64,000 nucleotides of DNA from JBBRHQ01 sp963738305 (GCA_963738305.1 CAVTVU010000006.1:333355-397354); one strand, 5' to 3'; counted from the first letter of the stretch, positions 9,136 through 17,861 are shown. Numbers and translations are program-made. Notes: a model not told the origin generated them from the sequence alone.

Positions 9136-10455
9136 TCAGCCGGCGGCAGTGATCACCGGCTCCAGCACCTGCTCCAGGTTCGGCTCGCCGACCACCTCGA
9201 GCCTGTAGATCGCCTGGCGGATCGGGTGACGCGAATCGATCAGGCGCCCGAGGTCGATCGGCGTCCCCGCGATCACCGCGTCGCACTCGGTCGCATTGAT
9301 CGTCGCCTCGAGCTCTGAGAGCTGCTCCTTCGAGTAGCCCATCGCCGGGAGGCAGGTTTCGATGTGGGGGAAGCGCTCGAGCGTCTCGGCGATCGAGCCG
9401 ACAGCGTGCGGTCGCGGATCGACCAGGGTCGCGGCACCGGCCTCTCGCGCGGCGACGGTCCCGGCGCCGAAGGGCATCCCGCCATGAGTGATGGTCGGCC
9501 CGTCGTCGACCACCAGCACCGCCTTGCCCTTCAGGGACTCGCCGTCCTCCAGCGTGACGGGCGAGCGTGCCTGGATCACGGTCGCGTCAGGGTTGGCCTC
9601 CCGGGCACCGGCCAGGACCTCCTCGACCTGTTCCGGCGATGCGCTGTCGATCTTGTTCACCAGGAGCACGTCGGCCATCCGCAGGTTCATTTCGCCCGGG
9701 TGATAGCGGAACTCGTCCCCGGCGCGCAGCGGGTCGACGAGGACGATCTGCAGGTCGGCCTCGAAGAAGGAGAAGTCGTTGTTGCCGCCGTCCCAGATAA
9801 CCACGTCGGCCTCGGCCTCCGCTGCGCGCAGGATCGCCTCATAGTCGACGCCGGCCCAGGTCACGATCCCCATCTCGACGGGCCTCTCGTACTCCTCGCG
9901 CTCCTCGACGGTCGGGTTCGAGGCGTCGATGTCCTCGATGCTGGCGAACCGCTGGACCCGCATCTCGTCGAGGTCGTGGTAGGGCATCGGATGCCTGACT
10001 TGGCCGACGCTGAGGCCCCGTTCGCGCAGGATCCGGCCCACCGCGCGGCTGGTCTGGCTCTTCCCGGCGCCGGTCCGCGCCGCGCACACCGAAACCACCG
10101 GCTTGCTGCTCTTCAGCATCGTCGAGCGGGGCCCGAGCAGGCTGAAGTCCGCCCCCGCGGCGAGAACGGCCGAGGCCGTGTGCATTACGTGCGCGTGGCT
10201 GACGTCGGAGTAGGCGAAGACCACCTCGTCGGCCTGCTCGGCGGCGATCAGCTTCGCCAGGTCCCCCTCGGCGCGGATCGGGATGCCCTGCGGGTAGCGG
10301 GACCCGGCGAGCGGCGCCGGATAGACGCGGTCGGCGATCCCAGGGATCTGGGTTGCGGTGAACGCGATCACCTCCACCTCGGGGTCGTCGCGGTAGAGGA
10401 CATTGAAATCGTGGAAGTCGCGCCCCCCGGCTCCCATGATGATCACGCGCCGCAT
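9136..10455 (-). CDS. Cyclic 2,3-diphosphoglycerate synthetase-like P-loop protein
   Basis: 439 residues. MRRVIIMGAGGRDFHDFN starts a Rossmann-like first domain; CAARTGAGKSQTSR (about 125-138) is the P-loop, followed by VVIWDGGNNDFSFF, LVDPLRAGDE and a GTPase-like VLLVNKID. This architecture is that of actinobacterial proteins named after the archaeal cyclic-2,3-diphosphoglycerate synthetase, an ATP-driven enzyme closing 2,3-BPG to a thermoprotective cyclic form. Function in bacteria is not established, and P-loop NTPases of this type may do something else. The ATG at 10455 is chosen because GAGG follows at once; the longer reading to 10803 adds an unrelated extension. Confidence 0.8.
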   Translation of the reverse strand: MRRVIIMGAGGRDFHDFNVLYRDDPEVEVIAFTATQIPGIADRVYPAPLAGSRYPQGIPIRAEGDLAKLIAAEQADEVVFAYSDVSHAHVMHTASAVLAAGADFSLLGPRSTMLKSSKPVVSVCAARTGAGKSQTSRAVGRILRERGLSVGQVRHPMPYHDLDEMRVQRFASIEDIDASNPTVEEREEYERPVEMGIVTWAGVDYEAILRAAEAEADVVIWDGGNNDFSFFEADLQIVLVDPLRAGDEFRYHPGEMNLRMADVLLVNKIDSASPEQVEEVLAGAREANPDATVIQARSPVTLEDGESLKGKAVLVVDDGPTITHGGMPFGAGTVAAREAGAATLVDPRPHAVGSIAETLERFPHIETCLPAMGYSKEQLSELEATINATECDAVIAGTPIDLGRLIDSRHPIRQAIYRLEVVGEPNLEQVLEPVITAAG

Positions 10456-10579
10456 CTCGGCTCCTTCGCTCTCCGAAGCACCCTGCCGGAAGTCTATTCC
10501 GGCGCACACGGCGCGCGCTCGCCGGCTGCACTGGGCTGGCACTCTCGTTTCCGGGTTCAAGCCAGAGCGCCGGGGGCCG

Positions 10580-11527
10580 ATGCGTTGCGCGATGGCATCG
10601 CTTCGAGAGGTCATTCCCAGCGTCCTCCCCACCCGCCCGGCGCGCCTGGCCGCCGCCGGCCTGATCGCCCTCGCGGGCCTCGGCCTCACCGGCTCGGCCG
10701 CTGCTGCGGCGCGCCCACCCCTGAAGACCGTGAGCGCGACCACCCAGGTCGACGGGCCTACCGGGACCCTGGCCAAAGTCACCGCACACTGCCCCCGCGG
10801 CACCCGGGCCGTTGCAGGCGGCTATGACCCGACCTTCGTCTTCCATCCCAACGGCTCGGGCACGGCGCTCTTGGTCAACACCTCGAGGCGGCTCGGCCCT
10901 GGGGCATGGAAGGTCACGGCCTACCAGCTCGGTGGCGGCGATCCGGTCTCGCTCACCGCGATCGCCAACTGCAGCTCAGAGCTGGGGCGGCCGAAGGTGA
11001 GGATCAGCCAGCGCTCGATCTTGGCAACCCCGAACAACCCGAACCCCGGCAACGCCACCGCGCACTGCCCCCATCACTACTTCGCCGTGGCCGGCGGATA
11101 CCACATCTCGGTCAACGGCCGCTCCACCAATCCCTCGGACTCGCCGCCGGTGAGCATGGTGATTGGCTCGCGGGCGGTTGCGCGCGACTGGGCCGTCACC
11201 GGCGCCCGGGTCGGGACCGGCCGCTCCAAAATGACCGCGTTCGCCTACTGCTATCCGGTCCGCCCGCTCGGCCGGCCCAAGGTGGGGATCATGCACCAGC
11301 GCAGTCCCGTCGGCATCGACCAGCTGATCACCCCGCGCTGCCCGCTCGGTTGGTACGCCGTGAGCGGCGGCTACTCGGCCCGCTTCCCGATGGGGCCCGG
11401 GCAGGGCAGCAGCCTGCCGGCCTACTCGAAGCCGCACGGAACCCGCCGGTGGAGCTTCGGCGCCGTCGCCGTGCAGGGAAGTAACGCCCCGTTCAACGGG
11501 TTCACCTACTGCCTGCGGAGGTCCTGA
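10580..11527 (+). CDS. Secreted protein with three Cys-Pro/GGY repeats, paralogue A
   Basis: 315 residues of unknown function. A signal peptide (LAAAGLIALAGLGLTGSAAAA, about residues 23-43) precedes three units spaced 91-92 residues apart. Each has a CP-x-x-x-x-A-V-x-GGY core: CPRGTRAVAGGY at 71, CPHHYFAVAGGY at 163, CPLGWYAVSGGY at 254. Each unit ends in an aromatic/Cys strand (AIANC, AFAYC, GFTYC), so every unit probably carries one disulfide. ATG 10580 or 10592 could be the start. The stop overlaps the start of a clear paralogue as ATGA, so the two are co-translated. Likely an extracellular beta-rich protein. Confidence 0.78.
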   Translation: MRCAMASLREVIPSVLPTRPARLAAAGLIALAGLGLTGSAAAAARPPLKTVSATTQVDGPTGTLAKVTAHCPRGTRAVAGGYDPTFVFHPNGSGTALLVNTSRRLGPGAWKVTAYQLGGGDPVSLTAIANCSSELGRPKVRISQRSILATPNNPNPGNATAHCPHHYFAVAGGYHISVNGRSTNPSDSPPVSMVIGSRAVARDWAVTGARVGTGRSKMTAFAYCYPVRPLGRPKVGIMHQRSPVGIDQLITPRCPLGWYAVSGGYSARFPMGPGQGSSLPAYSKPHGTRRWSFGAVAVQGSNAPFNGFTYCLRRS

Positions 11528-12399
11528 TGGCCGCCCGGACCACCCGTAAGTGCCTTGCAGCTGGCCTGCTCGCGCTCGGCACGGCAGCGCTCGCGCCGAC
11601 CGCCGCCACCGCAAGCGAGACACCGACGATCACGACCGTGAGCGCGTCGAAGGTCGTCCGCGGGCCGCTCGGGACGATCGGAGCCGCCACGGCCCGCTGC
11701 CCGCGCGGCACACGGGTTCTCTCCGGCGGCTATGACTCGACCTTCCGCTCGGGCGCTCTGCTGCCGAATGCCTCGACGCGAAGCGGACCCCGGACCTGGC
11801 GAGTCTCCGCATACCGGGTCGGAGGGGGCGGCGGCAATCTGAAGCTGACTGTCTACGCGAAATGCGGCGATTTTCCCGCGCTGCGCAGCACCAGTGAGAA
11901 GGTCAACGTGCCCGCGCCGCCCGGCCACGTCGCCCTGCGAACGCTGCGACCCCGCTGCCCCGGCGACGACTTCGCTCTCTCCGGCGGCTTCAAGTTGACC
12001 GTCCCCGGCCGCTCTAACCCCAACGGCCCGCCGGCCGCAGTCGTCTTCGGCTCACGGGCCGAAGGTCACGCGTGGGCCGTGACTGCGACGCGCCTCGCGT
12101 CGAGCGGCTCGTCGAAGCTGACCGCCTTCGCCTACTGCACGCCCGAACGGCCCTTCAAGCGGGGGATATCCGGGGTCTTCCCCACCTCCCGGCGGTCGCG
12201 GCCACACCGGCTGACCCCTTTCTGCCCGCGGGGGATGACTGCCGCGAGCGGCGGCTTCCTCGCCCACTACCCGATGGGAGCCGCCATGGGAATCATGTTC
12301 CCCGTCACCTCCCACCCGGTGGGAGAGCGCCGCTGGACCTCCACCGGCGTGCCCTTGAACGCAGACGCGTTCTTCAGCGCCTACGCGTACTGCATCTGA
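11527..12399 (+). CDS. Secreted protein with three Cys-Pro/GGY repeats, paralogue B
   Basis: 290 residues and the same plan as the upstream gene: signal peptide (CLAAGLLALGTAALAPTAATA), TITTVSASKVVRGPLGTIG matching TVSATTQVDGPTGTLAKV of paralogue A, then repeat cores CPRGTRVLSGGYD at 58, CPGDDFALSGGFK at 144 and CPRGMTAASGGF at 233, closing with AFAYC and AYAYC strands. It is shorter by trimming between units. The pair is a tandem duplication, overlapping by one base in the stop/start codons (ATGA). Function unknown; export and disulfide-bonded repeats suggest a surface or matrix component. Confidence 0.78.
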   Translation: MAARTTRKCLAAGLLALGTAALAPTAATASETPTITTVSASKVVRGPLGTIGAATARCPRGTRVLSGGYDSTFRSGALLPNASTRSGPRTWRVSAYRVGGGGGNLKLTVYAKCGDFPALRSTSEKVNVPAPPGHVALRTLRPRCPGDDFALSGGFKLTVPGRSNPNGPPAAVVFGSRAEGHAWAVTATRLASSGSSKLTAFAYCTPERPFKRGISGVFPTSRRSRPHRLTPFCPRGMTAASGGFLAHYPMGAAMGIMFPVTSHPVGERRWTSTGVPLNADAFFSAYAYCI

Positions 12400-12411
12400 G
12401 GCCCGGCTGCG

Positions 12412-12594
12412 CTAACCGTCCCCGCGGTGGTGGAGCGACCAGCGCAGGAGCGCCACCAGGCCGACAAGGATCGACCCGAAGGCGATCAGGGGCGGGACCC
12501 AACCGGCGGGCCGGGCAATCGCCAGGACCGCGACAACTAACGCGTCGACCCCAAGCAGCGCGCCGACCAGGAGCGGCCGGAGTTTCGACCAGGT
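12412..12594 (-). CDS. Possible small two-helix membrane protein, start unclear
   Basis: The minus strand contains a stop-free reading of about 60 codons ending at TAG 12412-12414 whose translation has two hydrophobic helices: LLVGALLGVDALVVAVLAIA and VPPLIAFGSILVGLVALLRW, closed by SLHHRGDG. The pattern fits a real two-transmembrane protein. No ATG, GTG or TTG occurs in this frame between the first helix and the nearest upstream stop inside the cyclic-nucleotide-binding gene. Either it uses a rare start (CTG), or a base is missing upstream. Right boundary approximate. Confidence 0.4.
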   Translation of the reverse strand, partial: TWSKLRPLLVGALLGVDALVVAVLAIARPAGWVPPLIAFGSILVGLVALLRWSLHHRGDG

Positions 12595-12607
12595 GAGCTG
12601 GTCGGGC

Positions 12608-12997
12608 CTAGGACTCGCGGCGCTCGTCCGCGAGTTGCTCGATCCGCCGGAAGACGTCGGGCAGACGTTTCTTCATCCGCTCCAGCTCCCAGCGCTCGAT
12701 CTTGATCAACCTGACCCGGGAGGTCGCCTCGACGCTCGCCGCCCGCTTCTCCTTCTCGATCAGCGAGACCTCCCCGAAGATGTCCCCGGGGCCGAGTTGC
12801 GCCACCTCCTGGCCGCCGCGGGTCACCTTCGCCGTCCCCTCCTCGATCGCCATGAACTCGTTGGCGTAGTCGCCCTCCTTGACGATCACCGTACCCTCGG
12901 GGACCTCGTCGGAGGTTGCGAAGGTCGTGACGACTCTGAGGTCGTCGTCGGGAACGTCCTCGAAAATCCGGATCCTCTTCAGCTGGGTGGCGTCCAT
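12608..12997 (-). CDS. Stand-alone cyclic-nucleotide-binding-domain protein
   Basis: 129 residues forming a single cNMP-binding beta-barrel: FEDVPDDDLRVV, EGTVIVKEGDYANEFMAI, then the phosphate-binding cassette GPGDIFGEVSLIEKEKRAAS and a C-helix ending ELERMKKRLPDVFRRIEQL. The cassette has the FGE and a positively charged stretch where Crp has RxA (KRAAS). No helix-turn-helix follows, so it is not a Crp-type DNA-binding regulator. A regulatory or scaffold role is inferred. A TAGGTT -10 element and a GGGAGAGGA ribosome site lie upstream on the minus strand. It is divergent from a TTG-started secreted protein. Confidence 0.85.
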   Translation of the reverse strand: MDATQLKRIRIFEDVPDDDLRVVTTFATSDEVPEGTVIVKEGDYANEFMAIEEGTAKVTRGGQEVAQLGPGDIFGEVSLIEKEKRAASVEATSRVRLIKIERWELERMKKRLPDVFRRIEQLADERRES

Positions 12998-13068
12998 CCG
13001 TCCTCTCCCTCGGGGTCATCGCGCAACCTAACCGATCAGGGGAGCCGGGCGCGTAATCTTCCGCCCCC

Positions 13069-13704
13069 TTGAAGCTCTGCGCGACAGCAGCGCTCCTCGC
13101 GCTTGCCGCGGGGGCGCTCGTGACGATGCTCACCTCCGGCGGCGAGGACGGACAGCCCCCGGTCACCGGAGCCGCACCCGGTCAGCCCACGGTGTCGGTG
13201 GTATCGCCACGGAACGGTTCGATCCAGCCCTCGCATGCGGTGGTGGTAAAGGTCGACGTCGCCAACTTCCGACTGGCGCCACGGCATTTCGGCGACGCAC
13301 CGCAGTTCGGGGAGGGGCACATCCGCTTCGCCCTGAACCGGGTCCCCAACTGCGTCGACAAGGCCAAGCTCGAGCGGGCGGTGAACCGGCCGACCGGCAG
13401 CGGCCGCCTGATCGGCCGTTCTTACGATTACCCGAAGTACGCGGGGCCCAACGGCGTCCTCGCGGAGCGGACCGGCACAGCCGGCCTGTACTCCCCGGCG
13501 ACCCGGCCGCAGATCTTCTACCAGCGGCTGCCGAGTGGCTTCTACCGCCTGGTGATCACCCTGGCCGAGAACAACGGCGCCTCGACTCCCTTTCACACGG
13601 TCACGACCTTCGAGATCGTCCGAGATCCGCGGCTCCCGGCGCCCCCGGCCAAGGACTGCAAGGGAAAGGTGTCGAGCGCCGCCGCGGCCGAGGCGATCCG
13701 CTAG
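13069..13704 (+). CDS. Secreted hypothetical protein
   Basis: 211 residues, unrecognised. N-terminal hydrophobic stretch LCATAALLALAAGALVTML is a signal peptide or anchor. The mature part begins with PTVSVVSPRNGSIQPSHAVVVKVDVANF, a pattern of Ig-like/cohesin-like beta domains, and includes GEGHIRFALNRVPNC and SGFYRLVITLAENNG. Two cysteines (in VPNC and KDCKG) may pair. The start is TTG; TAATCT at 13054-13059 is a -10 element 9 bases upstream, so the transcript may be leaderless. The gene converges on a small zinc-ribbon gene with no spacing. Confidence 0.62.
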   Translation: MKLCATAALLALAAGALVTMLTSGGEDGQPPVTGAAPGQPTVSVVSPRNGSIQPSHAVVVKVDVANFRLAPRHFGDAPQFGEGHIRFALNRVPNCVDKAKLERAVNRPTGSGRLIGRSYDYPKYAGPNGVLAERTGTAGLYSPATRPQIFYQRLPSGFYRLVITLAENNGASTPFHTVTTFEIVRDPRLPAPPAKDCKGKVSSAAAAEAIR

Positions 13705-13896
13705 CTAGACCTCGCCGCGGGGCCGGTCCGGGTGAGGCTCGTAACCCGGGCAGCGCAGGACCGGTAGCCGCGGGTAGCGGGGGTACTCCGACTGCTCGCG
13801 AGAGCGCCGGCATAGCGAGAAGGTCGAGCCCCGGGTGTTGGGGACAAGCTGCTGGTGGCGACAGCTCGAGCAGAGGCCGGGGTCGGTGTCATGCAT
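13705..13896 (-). CDS. Small cysteine-rich (zinc-ribbon-like) protein
   Basis: 63 residues: MHDTDPGLCSSCRHQQLV, then FSLCRRS and LPVLRCPGYEP. The CxxC plus two later single cysteines suggest one zinc-bound mini-domain. The same short pattern (CSSC, SxFxxC, YPxLPVxxCxGY) occurs in many actinobacterial small proteins of unknown function, recalled from general familiarity. It is divergent from the ABC exporter pair across a 43-base promoter region. Confidence 0.66.
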   Translation of the reverse strand: MHDTDPGLCSSCRHQQLVPNTRGSTFSLCRRSREQSEYPRYPRLPVLRCPGYEPHPDRPRGEV

Positions 13897-13902
13897 GGGC
13901 AG

Positions 13903-13937
13903 AGTATGGAGTGAGGCTTTACTTCACTTTGTATAGT
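13903..13937. promoter_or_regulatory. Divergent promoter region with operator-like repeat
   Basis: An unusually AT-rich island lies between the zinc-ribbon gene and the ABC exporters. On the plus strand TATAGT (13932-13937) is a -10 element only 2 bases before ATG 13940 and 8 before ATG 13946, favouring a leaderless start at 13946. On the minus strand CATACT (13903-13908) could serve the small gene. An inverted repeat, AGTGA at 13910-13914 and TCACT at 13923-13927 on the plus strand, sits between them and could bind a dimeric regulator. Confidence 0.4.
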
Positions 13938-13939
13938 CG

Positions 13940-15715
13940 ATGCAGATGGGGACTCTGCGCCGTCTGATGGGATTCCTGCGCCCGTACCGGGCGCAGCTCT
14001 GGGGATCGCTGGTCTTCGCCTGGCTGGCGATGGGGATGACGGTGCTGATTCCCTGGCTGGTCGGACAGGCGATCGATGCGATCAAGGACGGGGACAAGCC
14101 GGCGCTTTTGCCGCTGGCGGCCGCGATCCTCGGCGCCGCGATCCTCCGAGTGGGGCTGACGGTCGTCCGCCGGCTGGTCGCCGGCAAGGTCTCGCTCGCG
14201 GTCGAGTTCGACCTGCGCCAACGCTTCTACAACCACCTCCAGGCGCTCGAGCTGAGCTTCTTCGACCACCAGCAGACCGGCCAGCTGATGTCACGGGCGA
14301 CGGTCGACCTGCAGTCGATCCGCTTCTTCCTCGGCTACGGGCTGATCTTCATCACCCAGAACCTGCTGACCATCGCCCTGGCCACAGCCGTGATGGTGGT
14401 GATCAGCCCGCCGCTGGCCCTGCTGGCGCTGGCGCCGGCCCCGCTCGTCATCCTCACCGCCGCCAGGTACAGCAACCTTTCGCGCCCGGCTCTGCAGGAG
14501 GTGCAGCAGCGCATCGCCGAGCTGACCGCGGAGGCGGAAGAGAACGTCTCCGGGATCCGGATCATCAAGGCCTTCGCCCGGGAGGAGCACCAGCTTCATC
14601 GGTTCAACCGCGCGGTGGCTCGGGTCTTCGACCAGAGCATCTACACGACCCGGCTGGCCGCATTCTTCTCGCCGCTGATCGGCCTGCTGCCGCAGATCGG
14701 CACGGGTCTGGTGCTGCTGGTGGGCGGCCACGAGGTGATCAACCACAGCCTCAGCATCGGAGACCTGACCGCCTTCTACACCTACCTGGTGATACTGGCC
14801 TCCCCGATGCGGATGCTCGGGGTGACCCTGGGGATGGCGCAGCGGGCGGTGGCCTCGGGGAATCGCCTGTTCGAGATCCTTGATCGCGAGCCCCAGATAC
14901 AGAGTCCTGCGGGAGCGGGATCGCTCCCGCAGGGTGGCGGGAGGGTTCGGCTCGTAGACGTTTCCTTGCGCTACAACGGCTCCGAGCCTGCCCTCAGCGG
15001 CGTCGACCTCGAGATCGAGCCCGGCCGGACCGTCGCCCTGGTCGGCCCCTCGGGATCGGGCAAGACCAGCCTGGTCGCGCTGATCGCGCGGCTATATGAC
15101 GCCAGCGAGGGCACGGTCCTCGTCGACGGCGCCGATGTCCGCAGCGTGGACCTGCACTCGCTGCGTTCGGAGATCGCCTTCGTCGCGGACGACAGCTTCC
15201 TCTTCTCGGCACCGATCGCCGAGAACATCGCCTACGCGCGGCCGGGAGCCTCGCGCGAGGAGATCGAGCTTGCCGCCAGGCGCGCCCAGGCGGACGGGTT
15301 CATCTCCGAGCTGCCCCACGGCTACGACACGGTGGTCGGCGAGCGCGGGCTGACCCTCTCGGGGGGACAGCGCCAGCGCGTCGCGATCGCCCGCGCGCTG
15401 CTAGCCGACCCGCGGATCCTGATCCTCGACGACGCCACCTCCTCGGTTGACGCGACCACCGAGCGGTCGATCAAGGAAGGGCTGCGCGAGGTGATGGAGG
15501 GTCGCACCACCCTGGTCATCGCCCATCGCCTCTCGACCGTCTCGCTGGCCGACGAAGTGGTGGTGATGGACGGCGGGCAGATCGTCGATCGGGGTACCCA
15601 CGACGAGTTGCTGGAGCGCTGCGGCTTCTACTCGGAGATCGCCGAGCACGGGCTCGCCGACTCCGTCTTCCTGCAGCGAGACCTCGAGCAGCGCGAGGAG
15701 ATGGCAAGGCTGTGA
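13940..15715 (+). CDS. ABC exporter half-transporter, first of pair
   Basis: 591 residues: an N-terminal six-helix membrane domain (to about 300) fused to a nucleotide-binding domain. Walker A is GPSGSGKTS (about 370), the ABC signature LSGGQRQRVAIARALLA, and Walker B ILILDDATSSVD. The glutamate after Walker B is replaced by Asp (DDAT), a change typical of the degenerate subunit of heterodimeric exporters. The downstream partner has the canonical Glu, so they probably form one asymmetric heterodimer exporting lipids or drugs. ATG 13940 or 13946 may be used. The stop overlaps the partner start as GTGA. Confidence 0.92.
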   Translation: MQMGTLRRLMGFLRPYRAQLWGSLVFAWLAMGMTVLIPWLVGQAIDAIKDGDKPALLPLAAAILGAAILRVGLTVVRRLVAGKVSLAVEFDLRQRFYNHLQALELSFFDHQQTGQLMSRATVDLQSIRFFLGYGLIFITQNLLTIALATAVMVVISPPLALLALAPAPLVILTAARYSNLSRPALQEVQQRIAELTAEAEENVSGIRIIKAFAREEHQLHRFNRAVARVFDQSIYTTRLAAFFSPLIGLLPQIGTGLVLLVGGHEVINHSLSIGDLTAFYTYLVILASPMRMLGVTLGMAQRAVASGNRLFEILDREPQIQSPAGAGSLPQGGGRVRLVDVSLRYNGSEPALSGVDLEIEPGRTVALVGPSGSGKTSLVALIARLYDASEGTVLVDGADVRSVDLHSLRSEIAFVADDSFLFSAPIAENIAYARPGASREEIELAARRAQADGFISELPHGYDTVVGERGLTLSGGQRQRVAIARALLADPRILILDDATSSVDATTERSIKEGLREVMEGRTTLVIAHRLSTVSLADEVVVMDGGQIVDRGTHDELLERCGFYSEIAEHGLADSVFLQRDLEQREEMARL

Positions 15716-17741
15716 GCGGGCGGGACGGGGACAGGCCGGAGCGCCGGACCGGGCGGTTGGCGACCGACGGCGGCGAGCGCGAGCGCGAGAGCGATCTGCG
15801 CTGGGCTAAGGAGGAGCAGGAGGATGCCCGCCAGAGGGAGCTCCGCGAGGAGGTGCGCGCCGCCGAGGAGGTCGAGGAGGAGCAGGCGGCCTACTCGCCC
15901 GAGCGCAACCGGCTGCAGAATGTCTTCCTGCTGTTCAGCGCGCTCTGGCGGCTGTTGCGAGGCGATGACCAACGCGGCCGCAAGGTGCGCTGGATGGTCG
16001 GCCTGCTGCGTCCGTACCGGGGCCGGGTGACGCTGATGTTCATTGCCCTGCTGATCGCAACGGCCGCCGGCCTGGCGCCGCCGTACCTGGCAGGAAAGGC
16101 GATCGACTCGGGGATCATCCCCGAGGACGGTGCAGCGCTCAACCGGATCGTCGCCGCGTTCATCGGCACGGCGCTGCTCTACGCCAGCGCCACATACCTG
16201 CAGACCTACCTCGTCGGCTGGATCGGGACGAGGGCGCTGCAGGACCTGCGGGGGCGGATCTTCGTCCACATCCAGCGGATGTCGATCGGCTTCTTCACCA
16301 GGCGGAGCCCCGGCGTTCTGATCTCGCGCATGACCAATGACATCGAGGCGCTCAACCAGCTGGTCACCGACGGCGTCGTGACGTTGTTCTCGAGCACCCT
16401 GACCCTGATCGGCGTGGTGGTGATCCTCCTCCTGCTCGATGTCAAGCTGGCTCTGGTCACCTTCCTCACCTTTCCGCTGCTGGCGATCGCCAGCGTCGTC
16501 TTCCGGATCTACTCGACCGGCGCCTACCGGGCAACGCGGGAACGGATCGCCGCGATCACCGCCTACCTGCAGGAGACGCTGAGCGGGGTGCGGGTCGTGC
16601 GCAGCTTTGGCCAGGAGGACCGGCACCGGGATCGGATGACGGAGCTGAACGAGCTCAATCGTGAGGCCAACATGAAGACCGTCTACCTCAACGCCTCCTA
16701 TTTTCCGGCGGTCGAGCTGCTCTCGGCGGTCGGGACCGCGGTGATCCTGCTCTACGGCGGCACCCAGGCAATCGACGAGGCGATCCAGGTCGGTGTCATC
16801 GTCTCTTTCGTCGCCTACCTGCAGACCTTCTTCGACCCGATCCAGCAGCTCTCACAGCTCTACACCACCTACCAGCAGGGGATGGCGGCGTTGGACAAGA
16901 TCTTCGATCTTCTGGAGATCGAGCCCGACATGGTCGATGCACCCGGGGCGATCGACCCGGGAGAGCTGCGGGGCGAGATCGAAATGGAGGGTGTCTCCTT
17001 CTCCTATGTGGATGACGCCTTCGAGCGCGAGGCGGCCGGGGGAGAGGTCGAGTGGGCGCTCCGCGACGTCGACCTGGTGGTGCCGGCCGGGCAGACGCTG
17101 GCGCTGGTCGGGGCGACGGGAGCCGGCAAATCGACCTTCGCGAAGCTGATCGCCCGCTTCTATGACCCGCAGGCGGGCGAGGTGAGGATCGACGGCCACG
17201 ACCTGCGGGGCGTGCAGCAGACAGGCTCTGCGCGAGCAACTCGGGATCGTCCCGCAGGAGGGCTTCCTCTTCTCGGGAACGGTCAGGGAAAACATCGCAT
17301 TCGGGCGGCCCGGCGGCAAGCCTGGAGGAGATCGAGCAGGCGGCTGCGAATGTCGGGGCGACCGACTTCATCGCCGCCCTCCCCGAGGGGATCGAGACCG
17401 AGGTCGGCGAGCGGGGCGTGCAGCTCTCCTCCGGTCAGCGCCAGCTGGTCGCCTTCGCTCGGGCGCTGCTGGCCGAGCCGCGCATCCTGATCCTCGACGA
17501 GGCGACCTCAAACGTCGACGTGCGCACCGAGAAGGTGATCGAGCGCGGCCTCGAGCGCCTGCTGGTCGGCCGCACGGCGATCGTCATCGCGCACCGCCTC
17601 TCGACGATCCGTCGGGCCGGCAAGATCGTCGTCCTCGAAGGAGGCCGAATCGCCGAGCAGGGGACGCACGAGGAGCTGATCGCGGCCGGCGGCGCCTACG
17701 CCCAGCTCTACGGGGCCTGGGCGGAGTCGGCGGCGGCTTGA
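15712..17741 (+). CDS. ABC exporter half-transporter, second of pair (two frame breaks)
   Basis: About 675 residues when restored, starting at a GTG overlapping the first exporter stop. An acidic/basic hydrophilic N-terminal extension of about 85 residues precedes the membrane domain. Walker A GATGAGKST is in the first frame. The frame is lost after DGHDLRGVQQ: an extra A at about 17222 and another at about 17318 shift reading twice. The end is intact: signature LSSGQRQLVAFARALL, Walker B ILILDEATSNVD and the H-loop AHRLST. The length excess of two bases agrees with two insertions. With catalytic Glu present it would be the active ATPase site of the heterodimer. Confidence 0.88.
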
Positions 17742-17786
17742 CCACGGAGGGGTACAGACGGCTCCGACATCGCAACGCCTGACCGA

Positions 17787-17837
17787 GGGGGTTGGGCCGA
17801 TTGCGGCCTGTATGTCGCCGAAAATCTCCCAACCCCC
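17787..17837. repeat. Imperfect palindrome, family A copy 1
   Basis: A 51-base imperfect inverted repeat with arms GGGGGTTGGG and CCCAACCCCC around a GTATG-like centre, lying between the converging ABC exporter and lipoprotein genes. A related palindrome occurs at 27053-27100. It could act as a bidirectional terminator hairpin, although no U-tract follows. Confidence 0.5.
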
Positions 17838-17861
17838 GGCGATGGGACGGTGAGCGGTTCG

